A DNA stretch of 64,000 nucleotides from DASUNQ01 sp044866775 (GTDB taxonomy: Bacteria > Acidobacteriota > Thermoanaerobaculia > Multivoradales > UBA5704). The notes beneath the pieces were generated by a model. It did no database searches. It was not told the DNA's origin and saw only the letters and a program-made list of their open reading frames with translations. Position numbers and translations under genes: made by a program. Positions 25,324 to 34,083 of this stretch are shown here, piece after piece (position 1 is the stretch's first letter; each line of letters starts with the position of its first letter). The DNA lies in assembly GCA_044866775.1 (NCBI GenBank), contig JBIOUG010000195.1, positions 124,001 to 188,000 of the forward strand, given 5' to 3'.

Positions 25324-26748
25324 ATGGGCAAGCGCTGGAGGAGGTCTCGGCTCGCGCTCACCGCCGCGCTCGTGCTCGGCGGAGCGGCAGCCCGCGACCT
25401 CCCGCGGGGCCAGGTCATCCCTAAGCTCGTCTGCGCCGCCGATCCGACCACCAGCTACGCCCTCTACCTGCCCAAGGCGTACCGCCCCGACCGCACGTGG
25501 CCGGTGGTCTACGTCCTCGACAGCCGCGGCATCAACGAGGACCGGGAGATGATCGAGCTGTTCCAGCCCGGCGCCGAGCGGTTCGGCTGGGTCGTGGCGA
25601 GCTCGAACGAGTCCTCGGGCCTGGTGCCGATGAGCGAGAACATCCAGCGCGTGCGTTCGATGTGGGTGGATACCCACGACCGGCTGGCGCTCGACGACCG
25701 GCGCGCCTACGGGTTCGGGTTCTCGGGGATGAGCCGCACGATGACGACGATGGCGATGGCCGCGCCCGGCACCTTTGCCGGCGTAATCGCCGGCGCGGGC
25801 GGCTTCCCGGTGGGCCGGCCGCCCGCGAAGGAGACGGCGTTCCCCTTCTTCACGACCTTGGGCGAGCGCGACTTCGCCTACTACGAGCTGATGGAGCTCG
25901 AGGGGAGGCTCGCCGCGCTCGGCGTCCCGCACCGCATCGAGGTCCACGACGGCAGCCACGAGTGGCCATCCGAGGCGCTGGTGACGCTCGGGATGGGGTG
26001 GATGGAGCTGCAGGCGATGAAGGAGAGGCGGCGGGAGAAGGACGCGGCGCTCGTCGAGGCGCTCTGGGCGGAGGACCTGGCGCGGGCGCGCGAGCAGGAA
26101 TCCGCCGGCCGGCTCTGGCGCGCCTGGCGCGCCTACCGCTCGCTCGCCGCCGATTTCCACGGACTGCACGACACGGGCGAGGCCGAGCGGAAGGCGGTGG
26201 CGCTCTCAGCGGGCGAGCCGTTCCAGCGCGAGCTCGCGGCGCGGGCGCGGCGGGACCAATGGGACGTCGCGCTCCTCGCGCGGGCGCCGGCGGTCTACGA
26301 GGCCGCCGGCCTGGAAGCCCGTCCGGGCGGCGTTCAGAAGCTCCTCGCCGATCTCGAGGTGCCGGCGCTCAAGGCGCGCGAGGCCTCCGGCGACGCCGAG
26401 GAGCGTCTGGCCGCCCAGCGCGTCCTCTACGCCCTCTACATGCAGGCCGGCATCTACCTGCCGCGGGCGGCGATGGCAGTCGCGCAGTGGGACCGTGCCA
26501 TCTTCTTCCTCCAGGCGGCGGCCGAGATCGATCCCGAGAGCGGTCGCATTCCCTATCGCCTCGCCACTGCCTACGCCGGCAAGGGCGACATCGAGAAGGC
26601 GCTCGCCGCGCTCGAGAAGGCGTTCGAGATGGAAGGCACCGATCTCGCCGAGATCGGGAGCGATCCGGCGCTGGAGCCGCTGCGTGGGACCGAGGCCTTC
26701 CGCGGGCTCCTCGCCAAGCTGCACAGAAGGCTGCCGAACCGGCCCTGA
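25324..26748 (+). CDS. Secreted alpha/beta-hydrolase (esterase-like) with C-terminal TPR
   Basis: 474 residues from ATG 25324. A short signal peptide (RLALTAALVLGGAAA) precedes an esterase/depolymerase-like domain: YALYLPKAYRPDRTWPVVYV, WVDTHDRLALDDRRAYGFGF, then GFSGMSRT at the nucleophile elbow near residue 139. The usual pattern is GxSxG, and the second glycine is methionine here. The catalytic histidine may be in DGSHEW near residue 220. Residues 380-460 contain TPR-like helices (AIFFLQAAAEIDPESGRIPY and IEKALAALEKAFEME). It ends 13 bp before the convergent NACHT gene. The substrate is unknown; activity is uncertain because of the altered elbow. Confidence 0.72.
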   Translation: MGKRWRRSRLALTAALVLGGAAARDLPRGQVIPKLVCAADPTTSYALYLPKAYRPDRTWPVVYVLDSRGINEDREMIELFQPGAERFGWVVASSNESSGLVPMSENIQRVRSMWVDTHDRLALDDRRAYGFGFSGMSRTMTTMAMAAPGTFAGVIAGAGGFPVGRPPAKETAFPFFTTLGERDFAYYELMELEGRLAALGVPHRIEVHDGSHEWPSEALVTLGMGWMELQAMKERRREKDAALVEALWAEDLARAREQESAGRLWRAWRAYRSLAADFHGLHDTGEAERKAVALSAGEPFQRELAARARRDQWDVALLARAPAVYEAAGLEARPGGVQKLLADLEVPALKAREASGDAEERLAAQRVLYALYMQAGIYLPRAAMAVAQWDRAIFFLQAAAEIDPESGRIPYRLATAYAGKGDIEKALAALEKAFEMEGTDLAEIGSDPALEPLRGTEAFRGLLAKLHRRLPNRP

Positions 26749-26765
26749 CGCGGACCGCGTTTCAG
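26744..26765. terminator. Possible bidirectional terminator between convergent genes
   Basis: CTGACGCGGACCGCGTTTCAG forms a stem (ACGCG-GAC-CGCGT, extended by CTGA/TCAG with a small bulge). It overlaps both stop codons, between the convergent esterase and NACHT genes. There is no U-run. Confidence 0.35.
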
Positions 26766-29299
26766 GCGGTCTCGATGGAAGGTCGAAGTCTCCGCAGCCG
26801 CGACGCCGGCCGGCGCGGCTCGCCGAGGGTCGCCCAGTAATCGCGGACGAGGTTGTGCGGAAAGATGTAGCCGCCGTCGACCGCGAGGAGCAGTCGGTTG
26901 GCTGCGGCGTGCTCCAGGAAACGCACCCAGCGCCAGGGGAAGCGGCGGGTGAGGCTGAGCTGGAGCCGCAGGCACCAGTGCTGGAGGGCATCCATGCCGC
27001 TGAACCAGAAGGCGACGTAGAGGCTCAGCACACCGGCGACGAGACCGACGGAGAGCGCGAAGAGCGCCGCAGGGCCGGTTGAGATCTCGCCTTCCATGAG
27101 CAGCCGGTAGCTCATGGCGATCAGGGCGGTGGCGGGCACGAGCAGGAGCGCGAGTCGCGCCGCGACGCGGGCGCCGTTGCGCGCGAGCTGCCGCAGGCCG
27201 AAGTTGCGCCGCTTGCGCAGCTCGAGGACCTTCCCGTCGAGACCGCCCAGGTATCCGCCGAGCGCGAAACCGACCGGGGCGATGAGCAGCCCGAGCGTCC
27301 CCCAGAACGCCAGGGAGAGGCCGCCGAAGCCCCCGACGCTCTCCGGGAGGGTCTGGGCCAGGCCGGCCAGGAGGAACACCGCGGCGGGAGCGGCCGCGAG
27401 CCCGACGAGGGCGCCTCTCCACGACCACCGCCAGCTCATCTCTTCGAGCAGGCGGGTGTCGGTCTTGAGTCCCGCGGGGCGCGTGCCGAAGACGAGCGCG
27501 AAGAGCAGAGCCAGAGTGGCGCTCTGTCCCAGCGGCGTCTCGATCCAGAGCCATGCGATGGGGAGGGATACGCCGAGCGTGACGGCGCCCGCGATGAGCG
27601 CGCGGAGCGCCGAGGTCCGGAGGTGGCCCCTGAGCGCGTGGCTCTGCGCCGCTCCCCAGCCCGGAAACGCGTCGATCACCCCGATCAGCCCGCCCGCGAC
27701 GGCCCCGCAGAGAATCAGGAACATGCTCTCTCGGAACACGAGCAAGATCGGCAGTGCCATGAGCGCACCCACGAGGGCGCGGGTGAGCACGGCGTAGAGC
27801 CAGCGCTGTGGCGCGGAGGCGAGCCAGGTGGGCTGGAGCGCCTCGATCTCGAAGCGCGTCACGCGGTGCGCGCGGAGCTGCCGCCCGAGCCAGGTCAGGG
27901 AGCGCCGGGTGCGCTCGCGGCGGTACGTCTCCGTCTCGGAACGCGTCAGCCTGAGGTCCACCGAGGCCTCGAGCAGCTTGCGCCGGCGGTTCTCGGGCGC
28001 GGTCGTGAGCAACGGCTCGAGAGCGAGGCCGGACCCGCCTTCGAGCCTCTCGCGCAGAAACTCCAGGAAGAGTGGCGTTCCGGCCAGCTCGCGCAGCCAC
28101 TCCTGCTCCCGCAGCTCGGCCTCGAGCGTCTCGATCTCCGTCCCCTCGGCCGCGAGCGCGGCCGCGACCTCTCTCTCGCCGAGCGTTTGCAGGACGACCT
28201 CGGCCTGGAGGTGCAGCGGCTCCTCGATCTCCTCGTACTCGGCGATGCGGCTGGCGACGATCAACGGGCCGCCGGGGGCGTCGAGAAAGCGGTTGATCGC
28301 CGCGACGCAGCTCGATCGCTCCTCGGCGGTCACCTCGTCGAGGCCGTCGAGCAGAGGCAGGAGCTGCCCGCTCTCGATCCAGCGCCGGGCATCGGCGCTG
28401 GTACGGGAGTACTCCTCGACCAGCTCCGCCCGCAGCCACTCGGCGAAATCGCCGGACTCCGTGCGCCGCCACGAGCCGAGGGAGAGGTGGACCGGGATGG
28501 GAGGGGGCTGCGCGGCGCGCGCGACCTCGCCGTTCAGGTCGCACACCAGCCGGAGCAGCGAGACGGTCTTTCCCGACCCGGCCTCGCCGAGGACGAGCAG
28601 GCGGTTGTAGAGAGCCCAGAGCGCGCGCAGGTCCCCCTGCGGCAACGGCTGGCCGGTCACGTCGGCTTCTTCCGACCCCCCGGCGGGCCGGTGCCGGCGC
28701 CACTCGAGCCCGACCTCCAGCACGCCGGGGCCGGTCCTGGCCGCGAGCTCGGCCTTGGCGCGGCGGGTGGCGTTCTCGAACAGCTCCCGCAGTCTGTGGT
28801 GCTGCGGATCTGCGGTCCACGAAGCCGCCGCGCGCTCCTTCTGCTCGTCGCGAAAGCGCGTCAGCGTGGCGAGCACGTCGGTCGCCAGCTTGTCCGGGGT
28901 GGTGAAACGACAGAGGGTCAGCGCCCCGACCTTCTTCTTGAACGCCTCCAGGTGCGCCGCCGCCTCGCCGGTGTCGCGCAACGACTCGGGCCAGGGGAAG
29001 CCGTCGGCGACGACGAAGCAGAAGCAGGGGATGTTCCGCTCGCGGGCGCGGTCGAACTCCTGCTCGGTGATCGAAAGCTGCATGCCCTGCGGCACCCAGC
29101 CGTAGCGCCAGGCATAGATGCCGATCAGCGCGTCGGCGCCGTCGATCTCGTCGAAGCAGACCGCGACCGGGCCTTCCGCTCGCGCCACGAAGTCGCCCAT
29201 CTCGAGCGGATGCATCTTCGCCTTGAGCACCGCTTCCTTCACCGCCTTGCGGTGCTCTTCGAGGTCCTGCTTCGTGCTGGAGATGAAAACCTGGAGCAC
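26762..29299 (-). CDS. DUF4062-NACHT NTPase with C-terminal membrane domain
   Basis: 845 residues from GTG at 29299, with GGGGGAG just upstream. Longer in-frame starts would cross the divergent gene. Residues 1-150 are a DUF4062-type domain (LQVFISSTKQDLEEHRKAVK; EIDGADALIGIYAWRYGW; SITEQEFDRARERNIPCFCF). Residues 230-420 are a NACHT NTPase: Walker A GEAGSGKT at 238-245, Walker B LLPLLDGLDEV at about 313-323, and a sensor-like IVASRIAEYEEIEE. Residues 500-790 hold several transmembrane helices, and the C-terminus is basic. The layout matches NLR-like bacterial signalling proteins: sensor or effector, oligomerising NTPase, and membrane part. Antiphage defence is plausible but unproven. It is convergent with the esterase gene and divergent from the surface operon. 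Confidence 0.82.
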   Translation of the reverse strand: MLQVFISSTKQDLEEHRKAVKEAVLKAKMHPLEMGDFVARAEGPVAVCFDEIDGADALIGIYAWRYGWVPQGMQLSITEQEFDRARERNIPCFCFVVADGFPWPESLRDTGEAAAHLEAFKKKVGALTLCRFTTPDKLATDVLATLTRFRDEQKERAAASWTADPQHHRLRELFENATRRAKAELAARTGPGVLEVGLEWRRHRPAGGSEEADVTGQPLPQGDLRALWALYNRLLVLGEAGSGKTVSLLRLVCDLNGEVARAAQPPPIPVHLSLGSWRRTESGDFAEWLRAELVEEYSRTSADARRWIESGQLLPLLDGLDEVTAEERSSCVAAINRFLDAPGGPLIVASRIAEYEEIEEPLHLQAEVVLQTLGEREVAAALAAEGTEIETLEAELREQEWLRELAGTPLFLEFLRERLEGGSGLALEPLLTTAPENRRRKLLEASVDLRLTRSETETYRRERTRRSLTWLGRQLRAHRVTRFEIEALQPTWLASAPQRWLYAVLTRALVGALMALPILLVFRESMFLILCGAVAGGLIGVIDAFPGWGAAQSHALRGHLRTSALRALIAGAVTLGVSLPIAWLWIETPLGQSATLALLFALVFGTRPAGLKTDTRLLEEMSWRWSWRGALVGLAAAPAAVFLLAGLAQTLPESVGGFGGLSLAFWGTLGLLIAPVGFALGGYLGGLDGKVLELRKRRNFGLRQLARNGARVAARLALLLVPATALIAMSYRLLMEGEISTGPAALFALSVGLVAGVLSLYVAFWFSGMDALQHWCLRLQLSLTRRFPWRWVRFLEHAAANRLLLAVDGGYIFPHNLVRDYWATLGEPRRPASRLRRLRPSIETA

Positions 29300-29337
29300 G
29301 GCTCCCCCAGCGACTGAGAGTTGTCTGAGATGTGCTG

Positions 29338-29343
29338 TATGAT
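29338..29343 (+). promoter_or_regulatory. Candidate -10 element of the surface operon
   Basis: TATGAT in GCTGTATGATTG, 14 bases before ATG 29358, in the short gap to the divergent NACHT gene. The local sequence is AT-richer than its surroundings. No good -35 at 17 bp is seen. Confidence 0.3.
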
Positions 29344-29357
29344 TGTAACTGAAAACA

Positions 29358-30779
29358 ATGCACAGGCGGTGTCGTGCTCGGGGTTGGCGGGGCAGGGTTG
29401 CGGTCTTCGCGCTCGCTTGGGGTGCGTTGTCGGCGCCGGTTGCGACTCGCGCGGAGGAGGCGCCGCCTCTTGCCAGGAGCACGGCGGCGGCCGAGGTCGC
29501 GTTGGCGCACGGCGTGGCCGTCTTCGACGAGGGCGACTACGAGCGGGCGGCGGCCCTCTTCGACGAGGCGGCGCGGCGCGATCCCCGCGAGGGCACGCCG
29601 CTGCACTGGCTCGGCATGAGCTACCTGCAGCTCGGGCGCGCCGCCGACGCCCTGGCTCCTCTCGAGGCGAGCCTCCACGCCGAGCGCCCCGCGGCGGCGG
29701 GAGGCGAGCGCGTGCGTGCCGATCTCGAGCTGGCGCGCCGCCTCGCGGCGGCGGGCGAAGGCCGGCCAGCCGAGGCGGAGCTCGCTCGGCCCGATGACGG
29801 CGTCCTCCTGCGCGACCCGCTGGCGCCGCGCCGCCTCGGCGCCGAGGTGGGGATCGCGTTCGGCCGGGACTCCAACCCAGGGCTCCTGCCCGAGCAGGCC
29901 GCCCAGCTCCCGGTCGCGGCCGGCCCTGCCGAGTCCGCCTCGGACAGCGCCATGGCGTTGGGTATCCGCCTCGATCTCCTCCCGCTCTACGACCGCGACG
30001 GCTGGAGCCTCGGCGCCAGCCTGGCGGCGCATCAGGTGCTGCACGACCGCTTCGGGGGCCTCGACGTGACGTCGCTCGCGGCGCGCCTCGCGCTGGCGTG
30101 GGGTGGAGATCCCCGGGGCGTTCTCGCGGGGCCCCTCGGCGGGGTGCCGGTTCCCGTGCTGGCGCGCCGGACGGCGTTCCTGCTCCAGGCGGGGGCCTAC
30201 GACCTGCGGCTCGGCGGCCACGACTATCTAGGCGTCGTCGAGGCCGGCGCCTCGCTCCTGGTGCGCGAGACCCCGAAGACGGCGACGCGGCTCGACGTCG
30301 AGGTCCGCGACCGCACCTTCGAGGTCGAGGCGACGGCGGCGCGGCAGCGCAGCGGCAGCGAGGCGGTCGTCGGGATCAGCCAGGACCTCCCGCTCGGCCG
30401 CCTCGACCGCCGCCTCCGGCTGGGCCTGGTGGCCGGCGAGAGGGGCGGCGGCAGGGCCTTCGCGAGCGCCTTTGAGGGCATCGTCCTCGGGCTGTCGTTT
30501 CCCCTGGTGGACCGATGGACTCTGCTGGTGGACGGCACCTGGCGCGAGGAGCGCTTCGCGCATCCCGAATCGCGCCTGGGAGGGTCGGGGGCGAAGCGCG
30601 ACGACACCGCCTGGACCGCCGGCGCCACCGCGGTGTGGCGGTGGAGCGAGCGCGCGAGCTGGAGGGCGAGCGGCACCTACTGGCACAACGCGTCCAACCT
30701 GGATTTCGACTTCGGCGGTCGGGTCTTCGACTACCGCCGCACCGTGCTCTCGACGGGTTTCGTCTGGACCTTGCAGTGA
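29358..30779 (+). CDS. TPR-containing outer-membrane beta-barrel protein (Slam-like architecture)
   Basis: 473 residues from ATG 29358. A signal peptide (GRVAVFALAWGALSAPVATR) is followed by a TPR region at about residues 40-130 (EVALAHGVAVFDEGDYERAA; GMSYLQLGRAADALAPLEAS). From about residue 155 to the end, alternating hydrophobic strands with aromatic girdles form a predicted 12-14-strand barrel, closing with YRRTVLSTGFVWTLQ, whose last strand and aromatic-plus-Gln end suit BAM recognition weakly. A periplasmic TPR followed by a barrel is the layout of Slam/DUF560 translocators, but no sequence family is recognised. It overlaps the FecR-like gene by 4 bp (GTGA). Confidence 0.65.
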   Translation: MHRRCRARGWRGRVAVFALAWGALSAPVATRAEEAPPLARSTAAAEVALAHGVAVFDEGDYERAAALFDEAARRDPREGTPLHWLGMSYLQLGRAADALAPLEASLHAERPAAAGGERVRADLELARRLAAAGEGRPAEAELARPDDGVLLRDPLAPRRLGAEVGIAFGRDSNPGLLPEQAAQLPVAAGPAESASDSAMALGIRLDLLPLYDRDGWSLGASLAAHQVLHDRFGGLDVTSLAARLALAWGGDPRGVLAGPLGGVPVPVLARRTAFLLQAGAYDLRLGGHDYLGVVEAGASLLVRETPKTATRLDVEVRDRTFEVEATAARQRSGSEAVVGISQDLPLGRLDRRLRLGLVAGERGGGRAFASAFEGIVLGLSFPLVDRWTLLVDGTWREERFAHPESRLGGSGAKRDDTAWTAGATAVWRWSERASWRASGTYWHNASNLDFDFGGRVFDYRRTVLSTGFVWTLQ

Positions 30780-31489
30780 GCCGCCCGCACGCCGCGCTCT
30801 GCTTCCTCGCCGGTCTGGCCGTGCTGGCCGAGCGCGCGGCGGCGCAGCCGCTCGGGAAGCTGAGCCAAAAGATCGAGAGAGTGGCGGGGAGCGTCGCCGG
30901 CGAGCGGCCCGTCGAGATGCGGACGCGGGACCCGGTGCGAGCCGGCATGCACGTCGAGACCGGCAGGCGCTCGGCGGCGAAGTTCGCGATCGGTCGTGGC
31001 CAGAACCCGCAAGGAGCCGTGACCATGGGGCCGGAGAGCCGGTTCCGGTTCAAGCGGGCGCGCTTCGACGCCGCCGGCCTCCTGACGAGCCTCGACTTCG
31101 AGATCGAGTGGGGGAGGTTCCGGCTCGCCATGATGCCGCCCTTGCGGGACGCCACGAAGCTCCTGGGGCAGCCCGTGGGCGTCGTCCAGATCCTGACGCC
31201 GGGAGGCCCGATCGAGCTGCGCGGCACCGACGTCTACCTTTACGTGGCGCGTGACGGAACGACGATCGTCTACGTGGCCGAAGGAGAGGTAACGGTCGGC
31301 GAGGAGGGCCGGCTCGTCGGCGCCGGGTACTGGACAAGCTTCGGCCCCGGCCGCGCGCCGGCGCCGCCGGAGCGGATCGACGGGGGCGACGGGGGCGAGC
31401 GCCGTCCGCAGAATCCCGACCTACCGTCTCCGCTGCTCCTCGATCTTCCGGGGTTCCTGCGTTTGCAGCGCTTCGATCTGCCGCGGTAG
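30776..31489 (+). CDS. Exported FecR-domain protein
   Basis: 237 residues from GTG 30776, overlapping the preceding stop. A signal peptide (AALCFLAGLAVLAERAAAQP) replaces the cytoplasmic anti-sigma region of true FecR regulators. Residues 55-180 carry a FecR-type beta-helix-like domain: VRAGMHVETGRRSAAKFAIG, then VQILTPGGPIELRGTDVYLY, VARDGTTIVYVAEGEVTVG and the final GAGYWTSFGPG. The tail is Pro/Gly/Asp-rich. Exported FecR-domain proteins are often cell-surface or periplasmic and of unknown role. Position between a barrel and two FG-GAP exoproteins suggests a structural or docking function. Confidence 0.75.
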   Translation: MSRPHAALCFLAGLAVLAERAAAQPLGKLSQKIERVAGSVAGERPVEMRTRDPVRAGMHVETGRRSAAKFAIGRGQNPQGAVTMGPESRFRFKRARFDAAGLLTSLDFEIEWGRFRLAMMPPLRDATKLLGQPVGVVQILTPGGPIELRGTDVYLYVARDGTTIVYVAEGEVTVGEEGRLVGAGYWTSFGPGRAPAPPERIDGGDGGERRPQNPDLPSPLLLDLPGFLRLQRFDLPR

Positions 31490-31500
31490 GAGGGATCTCG

Positions 31501-34083
31501 ATGCGGGCGTCCGTTCTCGTTCCGGTTGCGGCGCTCTCGCTCCTGGGCGGCGCCGGGCGGGTGGCGACGGCAGACCTCGGCCGCGCCGGCGGCGGAGCGG
31601 TGACTCCAGTGGCGGCCGTTATGGAGCTGTTCCCGGTCGAGCCGGGAGCCAACGCCGAGCGCGGGTTTGCTGTCGCGCTCGACGGCGACCTGCTGGCGGT
31701 CGGCGCGCCGCTCGACGACGAGACCGGTGCCAAGAACGCCGGGGCGGTCTATCTCTTCACTTGGGAGGACGGCTCCTGGGAGCAGAAGGCGAAGCTCTTC
31801 GCCGATCCGCCGCAGCCCGACGCGCGCTTCGGCTCGGCGGTGGCGCTCGAAGAGGAGGACGGGGTGCTGGCGGTCGCCGCGCTCGGCAAGGGGACCGTCT
31901 ACCTCTTCGACGACCACCCCGACGGCGTCTGGAGGCAGCGCCAGCGGCTGACGGGGCCGGCCGGGCAGGGGGGAGGCGTCTTCGGGCGGTCGGTCGCGCT
32001 CGACGGCGACCTGCTGGCCGTAGGCGCCGTGGGGCCGCACGGACGCGGGCCGGGGGCCGTCCATCTCTACTCGATCCTGGGCACCGAGCCCTGGACCTCG
32101 GCGCCGTTGCGGATCGCGCCCGCGCAACCGCAGCCCGGGGAGCGCTTCGGGCAGGCGGTGGCACTGGCCGGCGGCCTCCTCGTCGCGGGTGCACCTGGCC
32201 ACTCGGCGGAAGGCAAGTCCTACGTCGGAGCGGCGTACGTCTTCGTCTTCGACGGGTCAGGCTGGGTGCCGCTCAAGAAGCTGCTGGCGCCCGACCGTAG
32301 CGCCGGTGATCAGCTCGGAGCGGCGGTGGCCACCGACGGCTTCAATGTCGTCCTCGGCGCGCCGACGGCCGACCGCGACGACGCCGACCGCGCGGGGGCC
32401 GTGTACGGCTCGACCTGTCACCTCGGCGTCTGCGCCGAGCCCGAGCGCCTCGCCTCGCCGGCGGCGGTAGCCGGCGGCCAGCTCGGCTTCACGCTCGCCC
32501 TCTCCGAGGGCGTCCTGGTAGCCGGCGGCCCCGGTGACGCGAGGGAGGACAGCGCCGGGGTGATCCAGGTCTTCCGGTCCGGCGTCCCGTCGACATCGGG
32601 CGAGACGGTGTGGCTCCCTGACCCCCTGCCGCTCCCCAGCAACGCGGAGGAGCGCGACCTCGCCGGCTTCGCCGCCGGCGCCGGCTTCGGCCGCGTAGTG
32701 GTGGCGGGCGTGCTGGGCGACCAGGGGAGCGCCTCGGCCGGCGCCGTCTGGTCGTTCGCGCTCGGCGAAGGGGAAGAGTGGTCCGAGGAAGGCGAGGCGG
32801 TTGCCCGCGACCCGCTGTGGCGGCCGGCCGACCCGGCGGCGGCCGAGCGCTCCGGTCCTTCGGGCGAGCCTCCCAGCTTCAGTCTCTTCGGCAGCTCGGT
32901 CGCCGCGACGGAGGACTTCGTGGCCGTCGGCTCGCGGCGCGAGAGCGGCGACGGGGGCGACTCGGCCGGCGAGGTCTACGTCTACCGGCGGGCGGGGAGG
33001 GGCTTCCGCCAGGAGGTGCGGCTCACCTCGATCGCCGGCCTGAATGCGCCCGACGCCTTCGGCGCCGCGGTGGCGCTCGACGGCGCCTCGCTGCTCGTCG
33101 GCGCGCCCGGCGGGATTGGCGGCCCGGGAGCCCCGACGGCCTACGGCGCCGCCTACCTTTTCTCACGCAGTGCCGAGCCGCGCCCCCGCTGGCGCCTCGA
33201 GGAGCCGATCTACTGGGGCGGGCCCGGAGCGGGCGAGAGACTCGGCGCCTCCGTCGCCATCACGGACGGAGTGCTGGCGGTCGGCGACCCGCGGCCGTCG
33301 AGCGCGGGCAAGGTGTTCGTCATCGAGCGCCGAGACGGGGAATGGGTCCAGGTGCCCTTCCCTGAAAGCCCGGACGAGACGCAAGGCGACGAGCTCGGAG
33401 CCGCGCTGTCGCTCGAGGGAGGGCTGCTGGCGATCGGCTCTCCCGGCGCTCCCCACATCGAGCCCGAGCCAGACATCCCGAACTCCACGTGGCTGGGCAG
33501 GAAGAAAGTCACCGCACCGGCGGAGGCGACCCGGGAGGGTGCGGTCTATCTCGCCCGGCGCAGCGCGCAAGGGACGTGGACCATCTCCGACCGGCTGGAG
33601 GCGCCGATCGTCTGCGGCGCGGACGACGTCGTTCCGGTCGCAGGGTTGGGCACCGCCGTGGCGCTGCGAGAGGGGATGCTCGCCGCCGGCGCTCCCGCCG
33701 CGTGCGGCGGCAGGGGCGCGCTGGGACTTCTCCAAGGTGTCGGCGGCTCGCAGGCACGCGGCGTCGAACTGGGCTCCGGCCCGGACAACCTCCTGCGGTT
33801 GGGAGCGGCGGTCGCGGTCAGCGCCGAGCGGCTGCTCGCCGGCGCTCCGGGCGCCGCCGACGGCATCCCCGCCGCGTCCGGCCGCCTCGTCGTCTACGAG
33901 CCCATCGACGGCTGGTTGCAGACGGGCGAGATCACGGCGCCGCACCCGCTGCCCGGCGATCTCTTCGGCAGCGCCATCGCGCTGACCGACGAGTTCTTCG
34001 TGGTCACCAGCCCCGGCGCCTCCCGCGGCGATCGGGTGACGGTCTTCCCGCTGCCGGCGGCGGACGAGGAGCTCGAGCCGTGA
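31501..34083 (+). CDS. Secreted FG-GAP (integrin-alpha-like) propeller protein
   Basis: 860 residues from ATG 31501, 11 bp after the FecR-like gene with GGAGGGA in between. A signal peptide is present (ASVLVPVAALSLLGGAGRVA). At least a dozen FG-GAP blades follow, each with a core such as RFGSAVALEEEDGVLAVAAL, FGRSVALDGDLLAVGA, RFGQAVALAGGLLVAGAP or LGAAVATDGFNVVLGAP. No peptidase or hydrolase motif is visible. These repeats form beta-propellers that bind ligands or Ca2+ outside the cell. It overlaps the next gene by 4 bp (GTGA at 34080-34083), so two FG-GAP exoproteins are co-translated. Confidence 0.85.
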   Translation: MRASVLVPVAALSLLGGAGRVATADLGRAGGGAVTPVAAVMELFPVEPGANAERGFAVALDGDLLAVGAPLDDETGAKNAGAVYLFTWEDGSWEQKAKLFADPPQPDARFGSAVALEEEDGVLAVAALGKGTVYLFDDHPDGVWRQRQRLTGPAGQGGGVFGRSVALDGDLLAVGAVGPHGRGPGAVHLYSILGTEPWTSAPLRIAPAQPQPGERFGQAVALAGGLLVAGAPGHSAEGKSYVGAAYVFVFDGSGWVPLKKLLAPDRSAGDQLGAAVATDGFNVVLGAPTADRDDADRAGAVYGSTCHLGVCAEPERLASPAAVAGGQLGFTLALSEGVLVAGGPGDAREDSAGVIQVFRSGVPSTSGETVWLPDPLPLPSNAEERDLAGFAAGAGFGRVVVAGVLGDQGSASAGAVWSFALGEGEEWSEEGEAVARDPLWRPADPAAAERSGPSGEPPSFSLFGSSVAATEDFVAVGSRRESGDGGDSAGEVYVYRRAGRGFRQEVRLTSIAGLNAPDAFGAAVALDGASLLVGAPGGIGGPGAPTAYGAAYLFSRSAEPRPRWRLEEPIYWGGPGAGERLGASVAITDGVLAVGDPRPSSAGKVFVIERRDGEWVQVPFPESPDETQGDELGAALSLEGGLLAIGSPGAPHIEPEPDIPNSTWLGRKKVTAPAEATREGAVYLARRSAQGTWTISDRLEAPIVCGADDVVPVAGLGTAVALREGMLAAGAPAACGGRGALGLLQGVGGSQARGVELGSGPDNLLRLGAAVAVSAERLLAGAPGAADGIPAASGRLVVYEPIDGWLQTGEITAPHPLPGDLFGSAIALTDEFFVVTSPGASRGDRVTVFPLPAADEELEP

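Noticed and set aside
27623..29317. Plus-strand open frame opposite the NACHT gene
   Set aside because: It is the complement of a gene with clear Walker motifs and shows only low-complexity Arg/Glu/Gly sequence.
29321..29343. TTGTCT/TATGAT as a sigma-70 promoter for the surface operon
   Set aside because: The spacing is only 11 bases, so the -35 part is not credible; only the -10 is kept as a weak candidate.
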